Source of the DNA: Photorhabdus caribbeanensis
GTDB taxonomy: Bacteria > Pseudomonadota > Gammaproteobacteria > Enterobacterales > Enterobacteriaceae
Reading direction: 5' to 3'
DNA: 46,183 bases
NCBI RefSeq assembly: GCF_018448885.1
Contig: NZ_RCWB01000038.1
Span: 1 to 46,183 of the forward strand
Under the pieces are notes generated by a model that worked only from the letters and a program-made list of their open reading frames with translations, was not told where the DNA came from and did not search any database. Numbering within the stretch: the first letter of the stretch is position 1; the number at the start of each line of letters is the position of its first letter. Made by a program: the position numbers and the translations under genes. This document shows positions 31,501 through 37,335 of the stretch, piece after piece.

Positions 31501-34500
31501 CCGTTCAGTGATAACCCAGAGGCACGCATGTACCGCACCGGGGATTTAGCTCGCTATTTGCCGGACGGTAATCTGGAGTTCCTGGGCCGAAATGACCAGC
31601 AGGTTAAAATCCGCGGTTTCCGCATTGAACCGGGAGAAATTGAGGCGCGTCTGGTGGAGCATCCGGCGGTGCGTGAGGCGGCTGTATCGGCGCTAGGTGA
31701 TGGGTCGGATAAACGGCTGGTGGCCTATGTGGTAGCGCCCGAGGATAACGGGCTGGTGAATAGTTTGCGTGATTACCTGAGCAAAATTTTGCCTGACTAT
31801 ATGGTGCCGTCGGCCTTTGTGCGCTTGGATACGTTTCCGTTGACGCCGAACGGTAAGCTGGATCGTCGGGCGCTGCCGATACCGGATAGTGAAGCCGTTG
31901 CCCGTCAGGTTTACGTAGCGCCACAAGGCGAAACGGAAATGAGGTTAGCGGCGATTTGGCGTGAATTACTGGGGATTGAACAGGTTAGTCGGTATGACAG
32001 CTTCTTTGCGTTGGGCGGCCATTCACTACTCGCTGTACGCATGATTGAACGCCTGCGTCACTTGGGGTTGACACTGGCGGCGCGTGATCTGTTCCAGTCG
32101 CCGGTGCTGTCAGATTTGGCGCAAACGTTGGGACAGCATCAGGCCGTCATTGTGCCGACTAATGTTATCCTCTCGACAACCACGGCGCTGACGCCGGAAA
32201 TGTTGCCGCTGATTGATTTGACTCAGACTGACATTGACCTCATTGTCGGGCAAGTGCCGGGCGGGGTTGCCAATATTCAGGATATCTATGCCCTGTCGCC
32301 GTTACAGGACGGTATTTTGTTCCATCACTTATTGGCAAACAAAGGGGACCCCTATTTATTAACCGGCCAGATGGTCTTTACCGAGCGAACTTTGCTGGAT
32401 CGTTATTTGGCGGCGGTGCAACAGGTGATTAATAGACACGATATCCTGCGTACCGCCTTTATCTGGCAAGGGCTGTCAGTGCCCGCCCAAGTGGTTTGGC
32501 GTCAGGCATCCTTGTCGGTGACTGAATTGACACTGAACCCAGTCGATGGACCGGTTAGCGGGCAATTGGCTGAGCGTTTTGATCCCCGTCACCATCGTCT
32601 GGACCTGAGTGAAGTTCCGTTATTGCGCTTTGTGGTGGCACAGGAAACTGATGGCCGTTGGATTGTACTGCAACTGCTGCATCATTTGATTGGCGACCAT
32701 ACCACGCTGGACGTGATGAACCGTGAAGTACAAGCTTATCTGGATGGACAGGAGGAGAGCCTGCCGACGCCGACGCCTTTCCGCAATTTGGTGGCGCAGG
32801 CCCGGCTGGGAGTGAGTCAGGAAGCGCATATCCGCTTCTTTACTGACATGTTAGCCGGGGTGGATGAACCGACGCTGCCGTTCGGATTGACGGAGGTGCA
32901 CCGTGACGGTTCGCAGGTGACGGAATCGCAGCGGATGCTGGCGCCTGAGCTAAATAACCGTTTGCGCAGTCAGGCCCGACATTTGGGTGTTAGTCTGGCG
33001 GCGTTATGTCATCTAGCTTGGGCGCAGGTATTGTCGCGCACCAGCGGACAGCAACAGGTGGTGTTCGGTACCGTAATATTTGGGCGTATGGCGGTGGGGA
33101 AAGGGGTTGACAGCGGTATGGGGCTGTTTATCAATACCTTGCCGTTGCGGCTGGATATGGATGATACGCCGGTGCGTGATAGTGTACAGGCAGTACATAG
33201 CCGGTTAGCGGGATTGTTGGAACATGAACATGCCTCACTGGCGCTGGCTCAGCGTTGTAGCGGCGTGCAGGATGGTATTCCACTGTTTAGCGCTCTGTTG
33301 AACTACCGACATAACGATCAGCCTGATCCTCTGGATGGAACGATGGACGGCGTTGAATTCCTTGGAGCGCAGGAATTTACCAACTACCCGTTTGCCTTGT
33401 CGGTGGAAGATTTTGGTGATGCGTTAGGGCTGACGGCTCAAGTGATCCAACCGTTTGAGCCTGAACGGGTATGCGGCTATATGCAACAGGCGCTGGAAAG
33501 CTTGGCGGCGGCGCTGGAACAGACCCCGGAAACGCCGGTACGGACATTGAACATTCTGCCTGAAACAGAGAGTACGTTACTGTTGAACACCTGGAATGCG
33601 ATGGAAACCTCGTATCTTAACCCGTTATGTATTCATCAATTGTTTGAACAACAGGTAGAGCAAAGCCCGGACGCGACAGCGTTAGTGTATGAGGAGCAAA
33701 CGTTCAGTTATGCCGAATTAAATGCCCGCGCTAATCGGTTGGCCCATCAGCTCATTGCGCTAGGTGTAGAACCGGACCAGCGGGTGGCGATTTGCGTGAC
33801 ACGTTCACCGGCGATGGTCGTGGGATTATTGGCGGTGCTGAAAGCGGGCGCGGCTTATGTGCCGCTGGACCCGGAGTATCCGGGCGAACGTCTATCACAT
33901 ATTTTGACCGATGTCTCACCGGTTATTTTACTGGCTGATGCCGTTGGGCGTACTGTGTTGGGCGAAAACGTGCTGACTGGGCTGACAGTGCTTGATCCGA
34001 ATAGATTGCCTGACCTGCCAGACAGCAATCCACAGATACCGGAATTGACCTCACGACATCTGGCGTATGTGATTTACACCTCCGGTTCGACCGGTACGCC
34101 AAAGGGGGTGATGGTTGAACATCGGCAACTGGTGAGTCAAATTACTTCTTTGAACATGAAGTGGTCGCTTAACGCATCTGACCATATATTACAATTTTGC
34201 AACCCCTCTTTTGATGTTTGCGCATCAGAAATATTTTGCGCAATAACCTTGGGGGCACAATTAGTTTTGAGAACAGATCAGTGGCTCCTGAGTGCGCAGG
34301 AGTTCTGGCGTCTGTGCGAGTGTTATAAAATTACCTACCTTGCGATACCAGCCCAATTCTGGCGGATAATCTCAAATGTTAATCAAGGCGATATCTATCA
34401 GGGCCTAAGAATTATCTGCATTGGTGGGGAAGCGATACCTGATCATGAGTTACAACGCTGGCTATCGGTTCACGGTGAATACCCTGTTCTGGCTAATTGC

Positions 34501-36240
34501 TACGGTCCTACTGAGGCCACAATTACCACGACGACATCCTGCCTAAGCGAGGGGATGGGGCAGGCCAATATCATTGGTCGTCCGCTGCCGAATACACGTG
34601 TTTACCTGCTCGACGTACAGGGGCAGCCAGTCCCGTTAGGCGCGGTGGGGGAGTTGTATATTGGGGGCGCTGGTGTCGCACGGGGTTATCTCAACCGTGC
34701 TGAACTGACCGCGGACTACTTCCTGACCGATCCGTTTGATGATAATCCAAATGCACGGATGTATCGCACCGGGGATTTAGTTCGCTACCTGCCGGATGGC
34801 AATCTGGAATTCCTGGGGCGTAATGATCATCAGGTGAAAATTCGCGGCTTCCGGGTTGAACCGGGTGAAATTGAGGCCCGGTTGGTGGAGCATCCTGCGG
34901 TAAGTCAATCTGTGGTGCTGGCGTTGGGGGAAGGGCAGGACAAACGCTTGGTGGCTTATGTGGCGGCGCAAGCGGATGAGCGGTTAGCGAATAGCTTGCG
35001 TACTCATTTGAATGCCATTTTACCTGACTATATGGTGCCGTCAGCCTTTGTGCGTCTGGACGCTTTTCCATTGACGCCAAACGGTAAGTTGGATCGTCAT
35101 GCGTTACCGGAGCCGGACAGTGAAGCGTTTGCCCGTCAGGTTTACGAGGCGCCACAAGGCGAAACGGAAACCGTATTAGCGGCGATTTGGCGTGAATTGC
35201 TGGGGATTGAGCAGGTTAGCCGGTATGACAATTTCTTCGCGTTGGGCGGTCACTCGCTGCTTGCGATGCGAATGATGAATCTTGCCGCTGGCCGAGGGTT
35301 GATTTTTACACTAAATACTTTGTTCCAATTCCCGGTGCTGGCCGAATTGGCATCGAAAATCACCTCAGATTTATTGTCTCAACCGCAAAGCAGCGCTATA
35401 TCGGTGCGACCTGATGGGGCAGGATTGCCACTGTTCTTTGTTCCCAGTGGCATGGGTGATTATTCTTATGTCTTCGGGCTGGCTCAGCATATCCCGTCGG
35501 GCTACCAGATTTATGCGCTGCCCTGGCCGTCCATCAGTGAAGAACCGATGTTAACGATGGAAGCGCAGGCAGCCAGAATGATCGCCTTGATGAAAGCCGT
35601 TCAACCGGCAGGCCCATACCGGATAAGCGGTTACTCTTCTGGAGGGATATTGGCTTATGCCATTGCTCAGCAGCTTTTGAGCGCTGGCGAGCAAGTCAGT
35701 TTCCTGGGGTTGATTGATACGCCTGCGCCTCATTATTTTGGCAAAGAGGTCATGCAGTCCAAACATCATTTCCTTACTGAGCTGGCCCGGCAGTCAGGGG
35801 AGGCGTGCAAAGAAAAGATTGCGGCGTTATATCGGCGAATTGATGAGCTGAATTTGGTGCAGTTTATTGCTGCGGCGCAAGAATTGGCGTTATATCCAGC
35901 AAACCTGCGTGCTGATGTGATCGCAAAATGTTGGCAGCAGATCGAACGTTACGCGCAGATAGTTGCGGATTATGAGCCGCCAGCATTAGCAATAACGTTG
36001 CATCAGTTCTATGCGGCAGAATCTTCCCCTGCCGTTTCTTTTGTGACGGATGAAAAGCCGGAGTCCGTTAACATAGAACCATCGTTAGGTTGGGAGCGGG
36101 TAATGCCTGATACTTCACTTCAGTTGATTGCTACTCCGGGTAATCATTTTAGTTTATTGGAGGATGATAAAAATAAAACCGCGTTAGCTCAGATTTTGAA
36201 TAGGGCGTTGGCAATCCACTATGACGAGGAGGCTTCGTAA
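19870..36240 (+). CDS. Five-module nonribosomal peptide synthetase with thioesterase
   Basis: 5456 residues, cytosolic. Order: N-terminal half-condensation remnant without HHxxxDG (about 50-275), A1-T1, then four C-A-T modules, then a thioesterase. Carrier serines are at 829, 1900, 2977, 4052 and 5129 (LGGHSLL). All four full C domains carry HHLL-x(3)-GD plus HHLIGDH, the dual condensation/epimerisation signature, so residues 1-4 should be D and residue 5 L. A-domain pockets, read by eye in GrsA order: DVESIGGVTK, DAFWIGATFK, DVEFIGAVTK, DAFWIGATFK, DVSACGCITK. The second and fourth are Val/Ile-like. The first and third have Glu at 239, compatible with a basic residue. The thioesterase has GYSSG (Ser5256), an Asp in LIDTPAP and His in GNHFSLLED; it releases or cyclises a pentapeptide. 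It is not GameXPeptide synthetase, which has a non-dual C domain in module 3. Start chosen by GAGG spacing and by conservation in the sister genes. Confidence 0.97.
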   Translation: MKDSITQAGSAFKAELLSQTSENITNVNNILPPTQNVKNIPQVFTSSESFWCERLAALQPLQLPFETTGEQAEPRWVISDWQSPLPKDGAEEPLRTLLQAFVIYLARLTQQTIFQIGWCVDGVNDKSADLAPVVPMVVEMEFDKPWHVAANWLDGELARLSRYHTFSRDLLSRSPSLWSIPALTTHCPWRIAVSVIAEGRPCDQATLGELLTLQINAQGGFRWIYDENRLSTKMVLRMGEHLQMLAASKRQGEEVPIWQLNLLSEAERTLLLETWNATETSYPDPLCIHQLFEQQAEQAPHATALEYQQQTLSYAQLNTRANRLAHQLIALGVTPDRRVVICVERSPMMVVSLLAVLKAGGAYVPLDSTYPRERLAYILSDSAPSVVLVDEAGRAALGEQALAGLTVLDPNIQLDQPDSNPQIPALTPQHLAYVIYTSGSTGQPKGVMVEHQAIYQRYLGFNDTYAVTAQDRLLQFAAFAFDVSVEDFFSSLCNGATLVIRDDSWLASIPEFVALTRQYRITVMSLPTLFWSELAARDLGLPLPDCLRLIIIGGEAVKKSAIQEWFKQAGHRPRLLNGYGPTENTVTVTYKDVLSPEDARSIGRPAKNARIYLLDGYGELVPAGCVGEMYIGGVGVARGYLNRPALSVERFMLDPFSPVSGERMYRSGDLARYLPDGDFEFLGRNDEQVKIRGFRIELGEIETRLTEHPAVQEAAVLALDGDQGKRLVAYVEAEANERLAADLREYLSAILPDYMVPTAFVRLDTFPQTPSGKLDRRALPAPGEDDFARQIYEAPQGKAEITLAAIWRELLGIEQISRHDSFFALGGHSLLGVQMIERLRHLGLTLTARDLFQSPVLSALAQTLGQHQAVIVPPNVITPATTALTPEMLPLIDLTQTDIDRIVEQVPGGMMNIQDIYGLSPLQDGILFHHLLEQEGDPYLVLYPVAFANRSLLDRYLAAVQQAIDRHDILRTAFIWQGLSAPAQVVWRQARLPVTELTLDPADGPVIDQLTRRFDPAQYRLDLSQAPLLHFVIAQETDGRWFLLELQHHLIGDHETMEVMHREVRAYFTGQGEHLLAPVPFRNLVAEARLGVSQAAHTRFFTDMLAAVDEPTLPFGLTGVHRDGSQKTESHRMLAPELNDRLRNQARCLGVSLAALCHLAWAQVLSRTSGQEKVVFGTVLFGRMAVGEGMGLFINTLPLRLDMDETPVRDGVREAHLRLAELLEHEHAPLALAQRGSGVDSGTPLFSALLNYRHNEQPDPLDETMAGIEFLGEQERTNYPFVLSVEDGGSTLGLTAQVVQPFDPESLCGYMQQALESLVEALEQTPEMPVRVLNILPEAERTLLLETWNATETVYPEQLCIHQLFEQQVERTPTATALIAGDKALSYTELNTCANRLARQLIEQGVRPGDHIALLLERSIELVVAQLAILKVGAVYVPVDPSVPDERKNWLINDCSAKLLITDEQSEIPVGLLVPLFRLSDETDTSREQDCFNPDLPHSSTDLAYIMYTSGSTGTPKGVLVPHRAVVRLVINNGYAEISQDDRVAFTANPAFDASTFEVWAPLLNGGALVVIDRATLLTPQELVRVLQAHRITVLWLTIGLFNRLAAELSPVLPQINILIFGGDIPDLQVIAQVLDNRPPQQLLQAYGPSEGTTFTTMYPIVALAQGVTRIPIGRPIANTRIYLLDAYGQPVPTGAIGEIYVGGDGVACGYLNRPDQTAERFLTDPFSDQPDARMYRTGDLARYLPDGNLEFLGRNDQQVKIRGFRIEPGEIENRLVEHPAVREAAVSALGDGPEKRLVAYVAAEAHEGLAMSLRDHLSAILPDYMVPTAFVRLDAFPLTPNGKLDRRALPTPDNEALARQVYAAPQGETEIALATIWRELLGIEHISRYDSFFALGGHSLLAVRMVERLRHLGLTLAVRDLFQSPVLFELAQTLGQQSVMAVPPNVITSATTKITPEMLPLIDLTQAEIDRIVGQVPGGMTNIQDIYALSPLQDGILFHHLLASEGDPYLVVSQMAFADRSLLDRYLAAVQQVVDRHDILRTAFIWQELSVPAQVVWRQASLSVTELALNPADGPVCDQLVQRFNPRQYRLDLGQAPLLRFVVAQETDGRWLLLELQHHLIGDHTAMKVMNREVQAYLAGQGDSLSDPVPFRNLVAQARLGGDQEAHTRFFTEMLAEVDEPTLPFGLTDVHRDGSQEIESHRLLTGSLNNRLRSQARRLGVSLAALCHLAWAQVLSCTSGQEKVVFGTVLFGRMAAGEGADNGMGLFINTLPLRLDIDDTPVRDSVQTVHTRLAGLLEHEHASLALAQRCSGVASGTPLFSALMNYRHNDQSVPLDKMMEGIEFLGEQESTNYPFGLSVEDDGATLGLIAHVVKPFDPDRLCSYVQQALESLVEALEQAPETPIRALNILPETERTLLLETWNATETPYPEALCIHQLFEQQVEKTPEATALVYQEQTLSYAELNACANRLAHQLIACGVTPEQPVAICVTRSPAMVVALLAVLKAGGAYVPLDSTYPAERLTYILNDTAPSVVLADAIGQAALGDEALAGLTVIDPTIQPDQPDSNPLVTALTPQHLAYVIYTSGSTGQPKGVMVEHQAVYRRYLGVNQIYAIAAQDRVLQFAAFAFDVSVEECFSSLCNGATLVIRDDSWLASMAEFIALARQNRITVMFLPTLFWSELAARDNGLSLPECLRLIIIGSEAVKKNAIQEWFRQEGHRPQLLNAYGPTENTVTATCKEIVSPADDRSIGRPIQNTRVYLLDKYSQPVPLGCVGEMYIGGVGVARGYLNRLTLSEERFIPDSFSPMSDGRMYRTGDLARYLPNGELEFFGRNDQQVKIRGFRVELGEIETRLVEHPAVQGAAVLALDDEQGKRLVAYVEAQEHEGLAVDLREHLKAVLPDYMIPAAFVRLDSFPQTPNGKLDRRALPAPGEAAFARQVYEAPQGKIETMLAAVWCELLGVEQISRHDSFFALGGHSLLAVRMIERLRRIGLGVSVQTLFQHPTLCVLAQSLVQHDEIRVPDNGITSDTTVLTPAMLPLIDLTQADIDRIVGQVPGGMANIQDIYALSPLQDGILFHHLLESEGDTYLLISQMVFADRALLDRYLAAIQQTIARHDILRTAFIWQGLSMPAQVVWRQAPLSVTELVLDPADGPVSDQLTRRFDPAHYRLDLSQAPLLRFVIAQETDGRWLLLELHHHLIGDHETMEVMHREVQAYLTGQEEHLPTPVPFRNLVAQARLGVSQEEHTRFFTEMLAEVEESTLPFGLTEVHRDGSQVTESYRMLVPELNDRLRRQARCLGVSLAALCHLAWAQVLSCTSGQQSVVFGTVLFGRMQAGSGADSGMGLFINTLPLRLDIDETPVRDSVQAAHTRLAGLLAHEHASLALAQRCSRVASGTPLFSALLNYRHNALSATSDELISGIEFLDAQERTNYPFVLSVEDFGESLGLTAQVVQPFKPESLCGYMQQALESLVEALEQAPETPIRALNILPETERTLLLETWNATKTAYPDALCIHQLFEQQVEKTPEATALIAGDKTLSYTELNTCANQLAHQLIEQGIRPNDHVAILLERSMELVVAQLAILKAGAVYVPVDPSMPDERKNWLISDCAAKLLLTDTRTDIPANLTIPRLRISDEKSANSEQDRINPDLPRSSAELAYIMYTSGSTGTPKGVLVQHRAMVRLVINNGYANIGPEDRVAFTANPAFDASTFEVWAPLLNGGALVVIDRATLLTPQELVLTLQERRITVLWLTIGLFNRLAAELSPILPQIKILIFGGDIPDLQVIAQVLDNRPPQQLLQAYGPSEGTTFTTMYPIETLPQGVSRIPIGRPIANTRVYLLDAYGQPVPLGVIGEIYVGGDGVAQGYLNRPELTAERFLIDPFSDNPEARMYRTGDLARYLPDGNLEFLGRNDQQVKIRGFRIEPGEIEARLVEHPAVREAAVSALGDGSDKRLVAYVVAPEDNGLVNSLRDYLSKILPDYMVPSAFVRLDTFPLTPNGKLDRRALPIPDSEAVARQVYVAPQGETEMRLAAIWRELLGIEQVSRYDSFFALGGHSLLAVRMIERLRHLGLTLAARDLFQSPVLSDLAQTLGQHQAVIVPTNVILSTTTALTPEMLPLIDLTQTDIDLIVGQVPGGVANIQDIYALSPLQDGILFHHLLANKGDPYLLTGQMVFTERTLLDRYLAAVQQVINRHDILRTAFIWQGLSVPAQVVWRQASLSVTELTLNPVDGPVSGQLAERFDPRHHRLDLSEVPLLRFVVAQETDGRWIVLQLLHHLIGDHTTLDVMNREVQAYLDGQEESLPTPTPFRNLVAQARLGVSQEAHIRFFTDMLAGVDEPTLPFGLTEVHRDGSQVTESQRMLAPELNNRLRSQARHLGVSLAALCHLAWAQVLSRTSGQQQVVFGTVIFGRMAVGKGVDSGMGLFINTLPLRLDMDDTPVRDSVQAVHSRLAGLLEHEHASLALAQRCSGVQDGIPLFSALLNYRHNDQPDPLDGTMDGVEFLGAQEFTNYPFALSVEDFGDALGLTAQVIQPFEPERVCGYMQQALESLAAALEQTPETPVRTLNILPETESTLLLNTWNAMETSYLNPLCIHQLFEQQVEQSPDATALVYEEQTFSYAELNARANRLAHQLIALGVEPDQRVAICVTRSPAMVVGLLAVLKAGAAYVPLDPEYPGERLSHILTDVSPVILLADAVGRTVLGENVLTGLTVLDPNRLPDLPDSNPQIPELTSRHLAYVIYTSGSTGTPKGVMVEHRQLVSQITSLNMKWSLNASDHILQFCNPSFDVCASEIFCAITLGAQLVLRTDQWLLSAQEFWRLCECYKITYLAIPAQFWRIISNVNQGDIYQGLRIICIGGEAIPDHELQRWLSVHGEYPVLANCYGPTEATITTTTSCLSEGMGQANIIGRPLPNTRVYLLDVQGQPVPLGAVGELYIGGAGVARGYLNRAELTADYFLTDPFDDNPNARMYRTGDLVRYLPDGNLEFLGRNDHQVKIRGFRVEPGEIEARLVEHPAVSQSVVLALGEGQDKRLVAYVAAQADERLANSLRTHLNAILPDYMVPSAFVRLDAFPLTPNGKLDRHALPEPDSEAFARQVYEAPQGETETVLAAIWRELLGIEQVSRYDNFFALGGHSLLAMRMMNLAAGRGLIFTLNTLFQFPVLAELASKITSDLLSQPQSSAISVRPDGAGLPLFFVPSGMGDYSYVFGLAQHIPSGYQIYALPWPSISEEPMLTMEAQAARMIALMKAVQPAGPYRISGYSSGGILAYAIAQQLLSAGEQVSFLGLIDTPAPHYFGKEVMQSKHHFLTELARQSGEACKEKIAALYRRIDELNLVQFIAAAQELALYPANLRADVIAKCWQQIERYAQIVADYEPPALAITLHQFYAAESSPAVSFVTDEKPESVNIEPSLGWERVMPDTSLQLIATPGNHFSLLEDDKNKTALAQILNRALAIHYDEEAS
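22531..25740 (+). other. Module 2: dual C/E, A2 (Val/Ile-like), T2
   Basis: The C/E domain (about 22531-23870) has FHHLLEQEGD and HHLIGDH (from 23011) and should epimerise residue 1 before condensation. A2 pocket is DAFWIGATFK, one position from the classic Val code DAFWIGGTFK. T2 serine codon at 25567. Confidence 0.8.
25741..28970 (+). other. Module 3: dual C/E, A3, T3
   Basis: Dual C/E signature present (FHHLLASEGD, HHLIGDH). A3 pocket DVEFIGAVTK differs from module 1 at two positions, Phe at 278 and Ala at 322, so the substrate may be the same or similar. T3 serine codon at 28798. Confidence 0.8.
28971..32198 (+). other. Module 4: dual C/E, A4 (Val/Ile-like), T4
   Basis: The dual C/E motifs read FHHLLESEGD and HHLIGDH. 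A4 has the same pocket as A2 (DAFWIGATFK), and the two A domains are close copies along their length, pointing to module duplication. T4 serine codon at 32023. Confidence 0.8.
32199..35399 (+). other. Module 5: dual C/E, A5 with a foreign core, T5
   Basis: The C/E domain reads FHHLLANKGD and HHLIGDH. A5 has a core (about 34130-34570) unlike the other four in protein and DNA, with pocket DVSACGCITK that I cannot assign; the flanks match the sister modules. T5 serine codon at 35254. The thioesterase follows. Confidence 0.8.
35400..36240 (+). other. Terminal thioesterase domain
   Basis: About 275 residues of alpha/beta-hydrolase type I thioesterase: LFFVPSGMGD entrance, GYSSG nucleophile (codon 35635), LIDTP Asp and the late GNHF His. 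It should release the pentapeptide as acid, macrolactam or other ring. Its end is the part kept in both NRPS relics. Confidence 0.9.
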
Positions 36241-36480
36241 TACTGATATATTAAGGAAGTACTCAATTATTTAGTTCGAGTGTGATAATCCGGTATGTAT
36301 TTATTATGCCGGATTTTTTATGCATTAAAATAGAATAAGGGAACTTATCATTCCCATATCGGTTATTTTTTTAGGTTTCTTTGTTATTATTGTTGCTATT
36401 TTATATTGTGTGATCTCGAACGGATTTTATTGTTGATTTTATTTTGTTTTGTTGATTGCCTTGGTATCAAAATTATATTT
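36238..36480 (+). repeat. NRPS trailer repeat, copy 3
   Basis: Follows the intact synthetase and matches the trailers at 15756 and 18587, including TAATACTGATAT at the stop and CGGTTATTTTTTTAGG past the terminator. Homology to the first relic's flank continues to about 36650. Confidence 0.8.
36285..36320 (+). terminator. Intrinsic terminator of the five-module synthetase
   Basis: A 10-bp stem with one G-T pair (36287-36296 with 36306-36315) closes a nine-base loop and runs into T6. It lies about 50 bases after the stop, so the second synthetase is probably transcribed from its own leader. Confidence 0.85.
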
Positions 36481-37089
36481 TTAATTGTGTCGTTATTGTT
36501 GGGAATATTTATTGTAATAGATAATTATGAGAAAATAATCGAAGATGTGATCATGGTAATGTGTTTTTTAGGGGGATATAGGCTGATTTAATGACCCTTA
36601 ATTTCATGGCTCGTTTTTGAATATATTGGGTTTATTTTAAAGGTTCGTGATAATTAAAATCCCACCTATTAGGCGTGATTACTGCTGGCTGTTATTATAA
36701 GTGAACAACAAATACAGACAGTGCAGAGAGCCTGACGTATACACGTAATATGTGAAGGGTAATTCGCTTCGTTCTCTATGGCAAAGAATAGCAAATAAAA
36801 TAGTCCTGTTGGATAGGCAATAAATGTATGTATTGGGAGAGGTATGTAATTGAATAATATTAAATTTAATCCCATCTTGCACTGCGTCTTGATAAATATC
36901 TCTGGGCGTCATAAAAATAACATCACAAAACGATTTAATTGGAATACATCTTGTTACAATCAGTATTTTATTGAGTTAATTATTATATATGCCACATTGT
37001 TTTATTATTGTGAAATAGTATGTGGTGATATTAATTGTAATTTGTACTGTTTCTTTACGGTATTGAATATAATAATGTTCTTATAGGAA
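36481..37089. other. Spacer between the two synthetases
   Basis: No supported gene. The first part is trailer homology. Bases about 36665-36800 are less AT-rich and unlike the other cassette junctions, possibly a small inserted element. The remainder is AT-rich and, near 37040-37085, resembles DNA upstream of leader copy 3. Confidence 0.5.
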
Positions 37090-37335
37090 TAAGAATAGAG
37101 TATTTTATTTATTCAATTAAGCTTGATTATTTGTTCGGTTATTAGGGGAATTAGCGTGCAAAAATGACTAATTGTCCGTTATTAATCGAGCGATGGTGCG
37201 ATTTTTGAATATCTTGAATTGATGTCGGATGCGTCCGTTTTTATTTCTTGGGGGCAAGAAGTAAGAAAGAAATATTGGTGATGGCTGTCGGGTATGACAG
37301 TTTTCAAATTTCTAACAGATTCGTTGAGGTAATAG
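37090..37335 (+). repeat. NRPS leader repeat, copy 4 (of the formyl-starting synthetase)
   Basis: Keeps both hairpins: TTCTTG-GGGG-CAAGAA (37245-37260) and CTGTC/GACAG (37285-37289 with 37296-37300). It ends in TTTCTAACAGATTCGTTGAGG six bases before ATG 37336. It is nearly identical to copy 3 over the last 100 bases, which supports similar control of both genes. Confidence 0.85.

Noticed and set aside
19870-36240. Identity as GameXPeptide synthetase GxpS, which also has five modules
   Set aside because: GameXPeptide has an L residue at position 2, needing a non-dual C domain in module 3; here module 3 carries the dual C/E motif, and the A pockets alternate differently.
36406-36591. 61-codon hydrophobic ORF after the five-module synthetase
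   Set aside because: It lies in AT-rich trailer repeat DNA, the homologous stretches in the other trailers are not open, and there is no ribosome binding site.
36679-36912. 77-codon minus-strand ORF in the spacer between synthetases
   Set aside because: No ribosome binding site or motif; overlapping frames of similar length; at most part of an uncharacterised small repeat element.
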